Assembly (NCBI GenBank): GCA_013400155.1
Contig: VXBM01000288.1
Coordinates: 124,001 to 188,000 of the forward strand
DNA: 64,000 bases
Source of the DNA: Helopsaltes ochotensis
Lineage: Eukaryota; Chordata; Aves; Passeriformes; Locustellidae
Reading direction: 5' to 3'
Under the pieces are notes generated by a model, which was not told the origin of the DNA, ran no database searches, and saw nothing but the letters and a program-made list of their open reading frames with translations. The position numbers and the translations under genes were made by a program. Positions 24,126 through 36,934 of this stretch are shown piece by piece; position 1 is the stretch's first letter; each line of letters starts with the position of its first letter.

Positions 24126-26554
24126 AATTGAAAGGAGCATTCCAGGCATGTCCCTCCTTCCAGGCATAGTGAGAAATTCCTCAAAGCCAGGGTACCAGCT
24201 CACTGAGCACGGATTGAATTCAATTATTTATTCTGTTGTTCATGAAACATTATTCCTAGCCATCTTTTCTTTTCTGTTGCTTTGTCCTGTTAATTAAGTG
24301 TTGGTGGAGACTTCCCACTGTTTTCTCCTGGAGTCTGTTTCAGAGTCATACTTTTGACAATTTTTCCTGGAATTCTCCCTAAAGATTTCTGTCTTTTTCT
24401 TGGTGCCCTTACATTACTCTTGGCTGCATGCTCAGTGATCGCCTTCAGTGATCTCCAAGCGATTATGGAACTCACAGAAGTGTTGGGTTGTCTTGGTGTG
24501 ATGCTGTAGATGGGGAGGGGGCAGGAGGATGTGCAGAGTTTTACTCTCCATATCTGGTGCAGTTGGTCAATCCATCTTTAAACTTTTTTTCATTTATATG
24601 GGAACATAAAAGGTGTGTGCATTCCAGGACAGCTGCCTGCAGATAAATGAATTTCATCCCCAGCAAATTTCCAGAGGCTGGAATTGAGCCCAAGAGTCCT
24701 TGTATTCCATCTTAGAGTGCACTTTCTTCTAGCAGCATTTCGCAACATTTCCTCCCTTTTTAAGTTTTGAGCACTTGCTGATAGTGATCAAGAGACTCTA
24801 AGGCACAGATAAACCAAACAAAGGTAGCTTTTCAGTTTCTAATAAATTACAAATCTTTTATATTCTCAGAAGCAGCAAAAATAGCATGCCAAAAATCTTG
24901 GTTTTCTTCTGGGACTCTGTTCCCATCAACCTGTAACTGAAATTACAAAAAAATGTATTTGCTGTTTTTTAATGCCAGTCTACATATCACAAAAGGTCTG
25001 GTTGATGTGAATGAATTCATGGTTGATAGGTAGACTTAATAATAGACAGGTATTCTGAAGTGCAGGTAGGCATTCTCCAAATATGAACCCAAACTTAGAA
25101 GTGTTGAGGTGTGTAAGAATCCATGAAGTGATGTTGGAAGACATATTTGCTTGTTAGTGGTTTCATTTCACTTTCAGTTATTTTTCTGCAAGCCAGAAAT
25201 AAAAATAAATTATAAACCAAATTGGTTTAGATTAAACTATAATGAGAGCATTTCAGGCTGTGTTCTGCATGGACAGCAGTGCAGGAAGACTGTAACTAAC
25301 TGCACAGTGGAAAATGCTAAAACCTACTTTAAATTTTGTTAAAAATATTTGTGAAATGATGATCTAATAAAATAATCAGATATACCATGATTGAATAAGA
25401 AATTCATTTAAGTAATTGTTCTGATCCTTTGTGTGCTAAGGTACACTCTCCTCTCCTTCTCCATACTTAATTAACAATTTAATTAGTTTGTGATAGAGAT
25501 CGAAGCAAAGGCAGCAAAAAAAATCTTGGTGCAGTTCGAACACATCACCCAGGCCTTCAGCAAGGAGTCAGAAAGGGAGGGAGGCTGAAAAGGCTTTTGC
25601 TATGTCACACTCATGCGTGTGCTTTTCAAAGAAGCCTGGATAATCGAGGTCTGCAGTGCTGCTGAGGAGCGTGCAGTGAGCCTGCACCACAATCTAGTCC
25701 TCTCCCTTCTCCTAGGACTACTTTTTGTGCAGCCAGGTAATCAGCCAGTTCAGGAAACTGCTCTGGCCCCAAAGCAAAGGATTATTAATATTCAGCTTAA
25801 TCAACTTCCTGATTAGGATGGCTGCAGAGCCCAGCAAGCTGAGCTGGTGCCAGCACAAGAGGGAGAGAATGCAAGCTTGAGGGTTGGGAAGGAAAAGAAA
25901 AGATAAGCATGAAATCAATCTGACCACGGAACTGCACTTCAGGTCTAACAAACCACGTAGTGCACTGCTATTCAAAACTCTGGTATAAATATCTTTAATG
26001 TGTCTAAGGCAGAGGTGCATTCAAAAATAAGAGACACAGTGTCTAGCAGGGGCACAGACGCCCTGCATGACGTTGTGTTTTTACCAGTCAGACTCCTGGA
26101 GACACATCCATGGTGTGCCCACGGTTCTCTGTCGGCACCAGGAAAGGGTGGCTGTCAGTCCAGGTGAGGGGTGGGCTCCTCTACGTGCCCATGGCAGGGA
26201 AGCTGGAGCCCCTTGCTCTGGTGAGTGCATCTGCAGGTTATTTTCCACTCTACCCCTTGAGCATTCTCTGGGGGCCCTTCTACACTTCACTTCCAAGATT
26301 TTCCCAGATGGCTGCTCTGCAACCCAGATGTTGTTTGTTTATTCATTTGTCACTTTAAAAGCAACAATACTGAAAAGGGAATAGAAAGAGACAAGTGTCT
26401 TCTCCATCCAAGGAAAACGAAAGGGACCTGTCAGTTTCCAGCATGTGCTTTTTTGAGGTTGAGAAAGTTGTCACAAAGTGTTGCTCCTCTCCTTAAAGTA
26501 TCTTCTCATTCTTTTACGGCCAGAAGGCTTCTTTCTCTTCAGTGAGAAGCTGGG

Positions 26555-26577
26555 CTTTAGAAATGTCATTTCTAAAG
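26555..26577. repeat. 23-nt near-perfect palindrome
   Basis: CTTTAGAAATG (26555-26565) and CATTTCTAAAG (26567-26577) are exact reverse complements around a single T. An essentially loopless palindrome like this can form a cruciform. It is also a typical product of local inversion-type template switching. Confidence 0.95.
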
Positions 26578-29500
26578 AGGTGTCAGCACTGTATGGCTCA
26601 GCAGGAGCTATTTACATGTTGCATCTGGGAAACTTCCCTTTGCCAGTGGTTAGGTTAACAACAGCTCCATGGCAGACTGGTAGAAATCCATGAAGGTCTC
26701 TGGAGATCCTCTGCGAGGTATGACTCTGCTCCGGGTGGTTCTTCCATGGGGTTAAAATACATGTATTGTGTAGACATGTCAAAGTCACTACTAAATTTAT
26801 TTTTTAATTTATGGCACACTAAATTTACATGTGAAACTGAAGAATGTTGTCATTTAATTTTTGGGAACCTCTTTCAAAGGCACAGTTATCAATCCCATAC
26901 TGAAAGTCCTGTCAGAACACAGAATATCTCATTAATATTGCACAGAAACCAGTATTTATGAGATCAGCCTTTTGCAAGTGTTCAAATAATAGCGAGTGAA
27001 AAAAACTTGGTGCAGAAGTTCAAGCATCAACAGCCTTCCCACTGGGGCATTCCAGGCCATTCAGTTCTCTAGGGTATTAAAGACCTTTTCCACCCCACTG
27101 CTACACTGAATAATGAGACTCTCAGAATTGCATAGTTCCTTCAAAGTGTTGCTAAAGAGATGGAGGAGGACTTGAGCTGCAATCACTCTCTTTAATGATT
27201 TTACTATAAAGATTTTATCTCTTGTCCATTCATTTGTCAGAAAGCATTTTTACAGCAGATACATTTGTCACCCAAGATCAAATATAATAGAAAACCTGGT
27301 AGTTCACATGCAACACAGAGTCCTCTCTGAATTGGACAGAGGTGTTCAAGCAGAGGCTGTGGTCTGTGACATTGCTGTCTTGATGCTGTGGCTCGTTTCC
27401 TAGACTGGAAATAAATCTGTTACTACCTGAATGAACGCATGTCAGAGATGGTCCACTCTTCCATTTCATTGGCTCCTGGGGCATCTGTAACAGCCACACT
27501 TCTTACTTTGCTTACATGTGCCAGGCCTGATGTATTTGTATCCTCCCAACCACCCATGCTAGAAGCAGTTGGAGTAAATTTCTACTCATGTTTTTTTTTT
27601 GCTGCAGAATTATTCATATTCATTTGTTGAAGCATCTTCTAGGAAGGCTCACAGGCAATTTCAGGCTTTGCCAGGATGGAGCTCATTAACTTCCACCCAA
27701 GCTAAAAGTCAGTTTACATACTAATGTCAGTTTTCTTCTACCTCTCTGTGCCCAGTCTCATCTTTTAGAAAACCAAATGCTCAGAGTAATTTTTTAGTCC
27801 ATGAAATCACAACAGCTAAGAATTCAGCCCGAGATGTATTTCTCCAGTAGGAGCTATTACATAAGACACTGCAAATTGTGGGCTTGTTCTCTCACCGCCT
27901 CAGAGGAAAAAGGGGCTCTTTAAGGATTTATAGTGGAATTAAAATATTTAAATGTAGTAAAAAATAATTAAATGTGAGAAAATTCTGGAGAGCATTGAAT
28001 TTTTTTAACTTTAAGTTATTAGAAGAAATCCATCTAATTGGTAATTAAAAAGAGTGATAGCAATGGAGAAGGAGGCAATGAATACTGGTACAAAAAAAGA
28101 AACGGTATTTCTTCTTTTGCATGCACATAGGAGGTAAATCTGTAAGACAAAAAATTGGAAATTTTTTGCATCCATGAATACACTCAACTTTCTCCCAAGT
28201 GACATATTTTACAGAATTTGGTTCACATTAATTTAAATGTCCCATTACTTTGGGCACGGAGTTTTTGGTTTTGCAAAGACTCATAATGAGCTAAGCAACA
28301 ACTGAAAGGGGAATATAAGAAAGGATTTTAAAAATATTTTCCATATTCAGTTTTTTGTGTTTCTTGTGTCTTTCTTTGTGATGCTTGTGATGGTTGTTCT
28401 TAAGGTGGGATTTTATTCTAGGAAGACTTTGTTACTTTTATGTGCACTTCAGAAATAAATTTTCTCAAGTCTGTGATTTCTGTTCCTTTTGAAAAGAATA
28501 ATTTTGCTGCATTATCCTAGTTCTTGGAAAAGTCAAAGCAACATTGCCAGGATTAGGACTAATATGCATGCAGAGCATCTGAACCAGAGGAGATTTAGCA
28601 CTCATATGAACAGGAAACAAGAAATGTACCAGTTCTTTGGCCTCCAGCAGCAACCCAATAAGGCTTGGAAAATGATGGTTTTATAAAAATACTAACAGAT
28701 TTTCAGTTTACACAGTGCAGCAAGAAGCACTGTTTAGACCAAGTCTGCACCAGGAGATGTCGATTTTTCCTTTTAATGAAAATTTTTAAAATGGAAAATA
28801 TTTGTGTAAGTGTAACACTAGAATAACTTTGCATGGATGTGTTTCTGCTCCCATGTAGATCACCAGGGATTTACTGTGACTATGAAATTGTTGGTCTTTG
28901 AAACCTTCCTCTCAAATATAGAAGGTGGGATTTATTCCCTTTTCTTAGGAATGCTTCCAGAGGACACGAGAGTTTGTGTTTGCAGAGTTGTGGGTGCTTC
29001 TGAAGAGGTAAATGCTCAAGCTCAGCCATGCAATATTTGCAAGGCTGCCATTTCTGGGCATTACTTCACATATTCTCTGTACACATGCCAAAAGTTAAGA
29101 GGAAGTTTTCCTGACCATGGAGCAGATTCTTAAAGGTAAGGTGAGAGGGGAGGTAGAGTGGCATGACTAAACTTTTCCATTTCTGCTGGTAATAGCTTCT
29201 AGTCTTGGTCCAGTACCCTGTGATCCAATTTCTAGGTTATGGTGTGTGTATGATATATACTTTTGTCATCTCAGCTTGAAAGTACTTACAAAGGGGCTGA
29301 AGAACTTCATGGTGGCTGGAAAGTAATTTTTTGTAGTGATGAGCACCCTGAGGTTTATAGACCTAAGCACTGTAGAAGCTACAGGTGAAAGAGCTGCATA
29401 TGCAGATCAGGACAGTTATTGAACTTGCTGATAGCCCCAGCAGGAAATAGCCTTGTGTTCAGGTCATTGTAGTGACACAATAAGGCTCATCTTCTGAGTT

Positions 29501-31702
29501 GCTCTCAGCATCATTCAAGATTTCAAAACTTATAAGAGTGCAGGCTGACTTTCTGAACAGCCAATCGGGAGGTGTTTGGCAAACTCTTCATGTTGGGTTT
29601 GCTGTAGGCGCATTTAACAATCTTTGTTGTACTCTATGTCTGCCTGAGTGTTACAATGTGAACATCTGAATATATTTTGCAGACAGCTTTCTGCAAATAA
29701 AAATCACACATAGGAGAGGCACAAAATGAGCATTGGGTAAAATGTGTTTGAAAAAATGAACTCCACAAAAATGAGAAGGTAGTGGAAAAATATTAAAATA
29801 CATTTTATTTTTCAGAAATACCTGTAAAACTGGTGCTAGTGCCATCAAGTGATGATAGGTGATAGACTGAGCTGCTTTATGTCAGAAATGAGCAATCATA
29901 TTCCCAGAAGACAATTCCAGGCTGATCTCTGCAACAAATAGGGTTTGGCCAGCCTCCAAATCAATCTCTTTTTAAAAATGCTTATTGCATACAATATCAG
30001 AAAAAGTTTAGCAAATCTCATTTTCCCTTTTAATTTGTTCCACAAAGGATATGGTAACTGAGGACACAGGGGAGAAGTCCACAGCCCTGTACAAATCGGA
30101 GTTCCTCATACATACATTATTTATATTGAGGACTGAGGTGGAATTTTGGTCTGTTGGGCACTGAATTTTTACAGTAGAGTGTAGAGAAATTATTCAAACC
30201 AGGTGTATCTGTAATTGCAGTGCACTGGGGACATCACTGAGAGCAGAACAGATCCCAGATTCACCCTTTTAGCTGAAGGATGCTGTGGTTTAGTGTTAGC
30301 TCACAAGGCAATAAAATAAATTGCACAAGGCAGACTGGTTGCTTCAAACCGCTGAATTTTGATTGCACTTTGTGCCTTTATCCTTTGTTTGCTTATGTTC
30401 AGGCTGTTATACCAAGATAATGGTATGAGGACATGAATCTGCTCATTAAAACTGAGAGAAAACCTCTTGTAATGGCTAAAATTCCACGCCAGTACGACAT
30501 GCCCTGTGCTCTGATCACTGCCCTAAGGCATGGCAGTACACTGACACCCCAGGGCAGGGTTATTCACCTCCCTGCTCAGCATGGAGAGAAAGGATAGGAA
30601 GAATAAAGGAAAAACTGAAGAACCAAGTGTTCCTTCATAAATTTTGAAACATCAAGTACCACTCCCATTTAAATAGATTTTAATGCATTGCCCCAGAGCA
30701 TACTTGGTCATAGGCAGGACTGTTGAGTACAAGCCTCATTTCCCCTAGAAAGGTACAGCAGGCATTTTCTATGATAGCAATGTCAAATTGAGTGAGGTTT
30801 TTAAAGAAAAGATTTGCATATGACCCGCATTATTGCTATGCCAATGATGTCTTGGTCTTTTTAATAATGTATTTATGAATCCTTTTAGTGACAATATTAT
30901 CTCTTGGTAGAGTTTTTCATTTGATGCCACACCTGTGTCTTCCTAAGAGAATAGAAAATCTCTGACTTTTGCCATCTGTTTCAGACAGTCAGCCTGTGCT
31001 CATAATTTCTAAGTAATATTTGAAAGGGCAAAAAAAACCAGAAAGCAAGAAATCCATGCAAATAAGTCTCTGGAATACAAGAAAAGAGCATTAACCCTTC
31101 CAATGTTCAGCTGATTGAATTCCAGATCTTAAATCAGCTGCCCAGATAGGTCACCAAGCTTAAAATGAATCAAAAATGAAGTCAAGTCTAATTTAGCTGC
31201 TGCTGTTAATATGGTTTTGGCTTACCTTAGAGATCCTTCTTGAATATCCTTTAATTACTTAAATGCTATGATTTATTTTGAAATTAATTTATATAATTTT
31301 TTCTATTTCAGAAAGAGTTAATATGGAAAAGAATATTAGCCTTTAATACTAGGGTGAAACCTGTATTTAGGAAACATCCACAGAACATGCAGGAAGTGTA
31401 AATGAGAAAGCTCTTACAGCAGCCACAACATTCCAAACATAGGGAGACTACTGCTTGGGCCACCTTCTCCAATCTGTCAGGTATCCAGAATCAATAAAGA
31501 GAGGCAAATATAATGAGCCTGAGGCATTTAACAAACAAAATTTATATACTGAAGCTTAGGAACTGAGGGCCTGGTACAGTGCAAATTTTTACATTGCCTT
31601 TTTTTCATCTTGCTCCCTGGAAGAGCAGGGTGGAAGAGTAAGTGAAGAATATGGAAGGAATATATAAAGAAGAACAGATAAGTAGCAAGAGGATGTGAAT
31701 AT

Positions 31703-31741
31703 TAAAAAAAACAACCAAAACCACACAACAACAACAAAAAC
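31703..31741. repeat. A/AC-rich low-complexity tract
   Basis: A run of eight A (31703-31710) is followed by AC and AAC-type units (ACACAACAACAACAAAAA). It is simple sequence only. Confidence 0.8.
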
Positions 31742-32252
31742 CCTAAAGAGAATGAAATAAAAGCAGGAATAAAGGCTGCAAGATATAAAAAAACTTGGAC
31801 TAACAAGTGTATTTCCCAAACAGTGTAACAGTGAAAGCAAATAATGCTTTCTAAATGAAAAGTATATCTCTTTTCTACTCTAAATCCAGTTACATATCTT
31901 TTTCCTTTGTCTCACTGACCCTTTTATGAAGAAGAAATAGTTCATTTGTCCAGCAGGCTCTAGGACACTGATTGGAGCATTGCTTCCAGCAAAATACTTT
32001 AAAATGTACTTAATTTGAAATCCAGCTGTAATGGGGTTACTGATATGCTTACCATTAAGTATGCACTGAAGTGCTTTGCCAAATTATTCCCAATATTTGC
32101 ACCTTTCATGTTCCCATGTGCTGATAAGAACTTAACCTTCTAACACATAACACATTGTGTTTACATATTGTGTAAAATACAACTGCAGGGATTTGACAGG
32201 TTAAATTTTATTGTAAATAATGAGGAATTAATCAAACCCCATTGGTATCATT

Positions 32253-32282
32253 GATTCCTGCTGGTGAAAGATTCCTGCTGGT
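32253..32282 (+). repeat. 13-bp direct repeat
   Basis: GATTCCTGCTGGT occurs twice, at 32253-32265 and 32270-32282, separated by GAAA. It could be a 17-bp slippage duplication. Confidence 0.9.
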
Positions 32283-33599
32283 TCCCATCGTTCATGCATA
32301 CAGAAGAGAAGAATTAGGTAAATGTTCCCTAGGAGAAGTGGGAGGATCTTATAAGCTACAAAACAACAGATGTCTTTGTTCTATATCAATCATTTAATTT
32401 GTGATTATTCTGCAGTAGGACTCTGCCCATGAAGAAGTAAATGAGAGCATCTGTGGAAGCCTTAAAAAGAGTCTTCACTGCATTAACTTTATGTGGCAGT
32501 TTTACACCTGAGCTGAGCCTGTCTTCTGGGAAGCTTTGGATAAGGTGTGAGGATAGTACGAATCACAAGAAGATCAGTGAAACTCCAATTGTAAAATGCA
32601 AAAACTATACTGAGATTTTAATAGTTCTTTCTTGCTGTTTTTGGCTGTTAAAAAGACAAATTTTTATTCTTAGCTTTTCTGTACACTGCGGTTTTGCATT
32701 GACTGGCAGTCACTTTATTTCTCTGTTAACTTTTCAGCAAGGTCCTGTGAAGAAATTCTGTTGGATTTTTTGACAGAATTGTAATGAGGAGGTTGGCAAC
32801 TAGAAGCTAAAATTAGCAGTCCATCTATTGTAATTTTCAACATCTAACATTATTATGAGAATCCTCTTACTCAAGTGATATAATGCAAGAGCCTATTTAT
32901 TTTGCTCATGTCTTTACTCTTGTCTGTATTCTTCTCTTAAGTTCTGTTTTCACGTGCACATGGTGCCTTTGTTTGGGATCTGAGATCATGTTATACTTTG
33001 AAAAGCAGGTCACAATTTGAAAATCAATTCTCTTCACACAGCAGTGAAGGTGGCATTGGGCACAACATGAAATGGGAGTGCCACAGGAAAGAAAAATTCT
33101 TTTTTGTCTGTGGAAATATCCTAACCAACACAAAAAGCTGTTGCAATTGAGCTGAGAATCTGTTTTCTGAATTGGACTACCTTATCTCTAGAGAAGGTCT
33201 CACCATGTTACTGTGTTCTCTGCCTCCCTCTTTCTCCCTTTCTTGTTTTCTTTCTATTAAGACTTTTGTAATATCTCTTGTTAATTCATTTCTAGTTCTT
33301 GACATCTGAATTTGTATTTTGTACAATATCCAGAGTCTGATTAATTCACAAAACAAGCCCCACAGAGTGTAGGAAACTCAGCTGGCAAGGCTGTAAAAAT
33401 TGCAGCAAGAGGATGAAGACTTTGGCAATTACTTGCTTATTTCAAGTGTTTGGAATCGTAATGGGGCCATTAAGAACATGAATATCATGGGTGTGTTTGG
33501 CTGCACAGTGTCACAGGAAAATGCCTTTGCAAGCAATTTAAACGAAGGGTAGGGTTGGAACTGTGTCTTACTGGCTTCACTTCCCAAAGCCTCGGTGAT

Positions 33600-33870
33600 G
33601 TTTGTCAGAGGGGTTGGTGCAGCCATGCCAGCCCAGTTCCAGCCAGGAGTGGATCTCTGGGCTCGGTGATGCCCTTCCTCCCCGGGATGGCTGTGGGGCT
33701 GTGCACCCACACCCGCACACGCTCCGGGGGAGCTCCTGCTGTACAGAACAGTTCTCTGAACTGCCAGCAGCTGCCCTGCTCAGTCCCACACTCACCTTCC
33801 TTCTGGAAGCCTGGCAGGTGCCTGCTGTCCCCCCCTGCAGAATGCAATGGAGCTGCTGCCTCGGTGCTCT
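33600..33870. other. GC-rich patch
   Basis: A locally GC-rich sequence with about eight CpGs, including CCCGGGATGG and CCCGCACACGCTCCGGGGG. It creates overlapping long frames on both strands (72-141 codons), none with a recognised domain. It is less CpG-dense than the patch at 42.76 kb. Confidence 0.4.
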
Positions 33871-35358
33871 TGGGAGTCAGCACAGTCCCCCATGTAAAAA
33901 GTGTTTTTCTCTGGCATGAAAGTTCTGTTCCTGAGCCCCAAATTCCCTCCTTGCTGGGACATAGTCTGCACTTCTGGTGATTGCAATGTTAATATGCAAA
34001 CCATGCAGGTTGAGATAAATAGTTCCCGCAGCTCTTTACTAGGAGAAATATTTAATGTCAGAGGAAGGTTCTAACAGTGAGCATTCTTTAAAAAATACTG
34101 CCCATAATTCTGCTGCAACCTTCTCGGTTTGTGTATGTAAAACAGAGTCCTATTGTTTGTTAGCTACAAATACCATGTCATGTATATTCTTTTTACTTCC
34201 CTGAAAAATCACAACTGTTATATATTCCAGAGAGACCCATTTTGGAAGAAACAACATTTACTTTGTACATTCCACTTAAAAAGTGTTACATTGTGAGTGA
34301 ACTGTATTTTTTTCTGTTTTAATTGGGAAACTTTTGTAGCAGAAAGTTGTAAAGTACCAGGATTCTAAAATAACCATAAAATGTATAAAAATACCTGGAA
34401 GCATGTTGCCAGTGAATCAAATGCTGTGCATTTAAACCCTTGTGCAGTGTCTAATTTCAAATTAGAAATAGTCAAGCAGCTGATTTCCCCCTTCCTCATT
34501 TTTATGTTCAAAAACTACCAGTGAGGAATAAACTCTTCCTTGGATGACTTTGGTCACAGACGGGAGGTTCACACACCCCCTGACATCGTGGGCTCTTGTA
34601 TCGCAGGGCTGGGACAGCACTTCAGGAGATGAGGATGGAAGGAGCTGTGTGTAACGCCGGTCCACGTGCTGCTCCTACCTTTGTGATTGCATCTGCACAG
34701 CTGCCTTCGGCAGCCAACCAAAACATTTTCAGGCTTCAATTTTAGTAGTGTCTGTCAGATGCTGCAGAGTTCACTTTCTCAGTGTTTTACTGAAGTGCAT
34801 TTTGGAGTGGTTTGATAGGTTATTTGCAGCTGTCAGGTTTTGCTGCACTTCAGAAAACACAGCTGTGGTTTAAAGATCTTCATACAGGTATTGAGGCCTT
34901 GTTTCAGACACCCATTTAAAATATTCCTGATATTCCAACTTTCATTTGTTTGGGGCTTTTTTTCCCAGAAACTGATGTCTTACGCATATGGAGTAACAAG
35001 ACAGGAAGAACATTTACAGCTATTTAGTGTGACGGATTGCAATTGTTTTAACCCTTAACTCATTGATTCATGGGCGTCTGCAAAATAAATGACCTGACAT
35101 TGCTCACATTCAGCATGAGACGACCTCAGTGCATCTGAGCTTAGAAATGACAGATTTGTTGGTGAAGATTAAAGTTAACATTTTCAAAGGGAAGAAGAGA
35201 AGCAATTGAAGAAGAGAAAGCAAAGCATCTTTCGTGTATTTATTTACAATGTCGGTACTCCAAAGCATTTATGTGCCTCAAGTAGCTCACGAAGTTTTGA
35301 GATCTGCTGTTCTGAATGGAACATTTTTAACAGCATGGAACAGGAAGAAACTAAGTTC

Positions 35359-35395
35359 GGGGGGGGGTTGGTTTTTTTGTTTGTTTGTTTGTTTT
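35359..35395. repeat. G9 run plus (TTTG)n microsatellite
   Basis: Nine G (35359-35367) are followed by a T7 run and four TTTG-type units. It is prone to slippage and to sequencing error at the G run. Confidence 0.9.
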
Positions 35396-36247
35396 ACTTC
35401 AAATTTTGAAGATCCAAGATAGGAATGGAAGAAAAGAAATTGTTTTCCTGCAACAACCATTTGATCTTGAGATTTAACTTACATTTCATCCAGAGCTAAT
35501 TAAGGTTAACTCCAGTGGTAACCACTAGTTTCTGTATTAACAAGCAGAGAAAAAGCAGCCAATAGGAATAAATTTATCAGTGTGGCTCTACTGGCATTTG
35601 TAGTCCCAACACCTTTTCAGTTGGTGTGATAAGGAGTATGTAACCAATGCTATATGATCTGTCTAATCTAATTGGATGTCTTTTCTGTTTCTTTTCACTT
35701 AATTGATGTAATAAACATCTTCACTTACAAACAGCAGAAGGCATTGTGATGACGCAACAGCATCAGGTGTGGTCTGGAACCCACATGGTGCTGGTTTAAA
35801 AACGTGGGCTCTAAGGCTGGCTCTAGGAGCTCCTTGTTCGTGGGCATTTTTGCTTTGTTATTTACATGGTTTTTAGTAACAGAAGTTAAAAAAAGCCAAT
35901 TGAGATCAGAAACCAGAGTGTTGTATGTTTTTGGAAAGGAAAGTAAAACTCCAAACCCCAAACAAAACTTAACAGGCATAGAGAGGGATAAGAAAGATAA
36001 TTTATGCAGCATGGAATTGAAGATATTCTGATTTTTATTACTGTTGGAACTTGGTTTTCATGAATGTAAATATGATCTTTTTCCTTTATTTGATTTGAAT
36101 TAGGGAATTTTGGAAAAGCTTGTGTACTTTCACTGTAATTGTTTGTGTGTTTGTCCAAGGCAAGTGGTGTGAACTATTCTGTGTATAGGATAGAGTAAGA
36201 CTTGTATGACATGTATAGACTTGAATTTTTTAAAGCATGCATTTATT

Positions 36248-36273
36248 TTAGAAGCATGGGATCATGCTTCTAA
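36248..36273. repeat. Perfect 11-bp hairpin, 4-nt loop
   Basis: TTAGAAGCATG (36248-36258) and CATGCTTCTAA (36263-36273) are exact reverse complements around GGAT. It is of the same class as the hairpins at 6257, 8392, 9743 and 26555. Confidence 0.95.
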
Positions 36274-36902
36274 GAGCAATGTGCCAGTACCACATAGGTG
36301 GTCTTCCCATTTTTAAATGAACCTCTAATTAATAGACAAACTTCTCTTCAGGTAATGTTGGGTCTCCCACCTGCACACTTACCCAAGTGGCTGTATAGTT
36401 TTTCTTGTCATTTCCTGAAAGCTTGACTTGCCAACAGCTGACATGATATATCCACTGATACCCTGCATGAAGATAATACTTAGAAAAACTTTTTAAATTG
36501 AGTAACAGAAATAAGAAACAAATGCACAAGAGCTCAGGGGGGAAGAACATAGAAAGATTCTTTCATAATGCAGCAAAAACTTTTTAAAAATAAGTTTCTT
36601 TAATATAAGAAATGCAATCTACGCTTAATTCTCACCAAAGATTTGCTAAGCACTGGGCAATGAAATATGGATTTTTTGAGGCATTCTCTTTCAATTTTAT
36701 GTGCAAAGGGCATTTGGCAGGAATAACTGAAATAAAACTTTTCTCAGTTATTTCTGTTTGTTATATTGGTTTCTTGTGAACAGCTTTGGTTCTGTCTTTT
36801 GGCTTTGCTTGAGAACTTTTTTATAGCATGGTAACTCTTTGGTTGTCTCCAGTAGCTTCCCTGAGTTATGGGAATGTTAATTCCAGTGCACATGCATTTG
36901 TT

Positions 36903-36934
36903 AATAAAATGTGAAACCTTAAGAAAAAAAAAAA
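36903..36934 (+). other. mRNA 3'-end-like signature (AATAAA plus A tract)
   Basis: AATAAA at 36903-36908 is followed 15 nt later by eleven A (36924-36934). That is the spacing of a polyadenylated mRNA end inserted by retrotransposition. The T-rich sequence upstream could be a 3' UTR, but no coding match was found and no target-site duplication was identified. A chance A tract in AT-rich DNA, or a live poly(A) site of an unseen gene, is also possible. Confidence 0.3.

Larger units (their letters stand above)
24126..32252. other. Non-coding DNA, no gene recognised
   Basis: The span is plain AT-rich sequence with a moderately GC-rich stretch at 26050-26300. A palindrome lies at 26555-26577, and an A/AC-rich simple tract at 31703-31741. 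Frames stay below about 105 codons with no recognisable domain. No SINE, LINE or LTR was identified. Confidence 0.55.
32283..36902. other. Non-coding DNA, no gene recognised
   Basis: AT-rich apart from a GC-rich patch at 33.6-33.87 kb. It contains a G9/(TTTG)n tract and a hairpin, listed separately. Frames of up to 141 codons sit on the GC-rich patch in several frames and both strands, and are explained by composition. Confidence 0.55.

Noticed and set aside
33555..33980. 141-codon plus-strand frame
   Set aside because: Same explanation: a GC-rich patch with simultaneous open frames on both strands and no domain.
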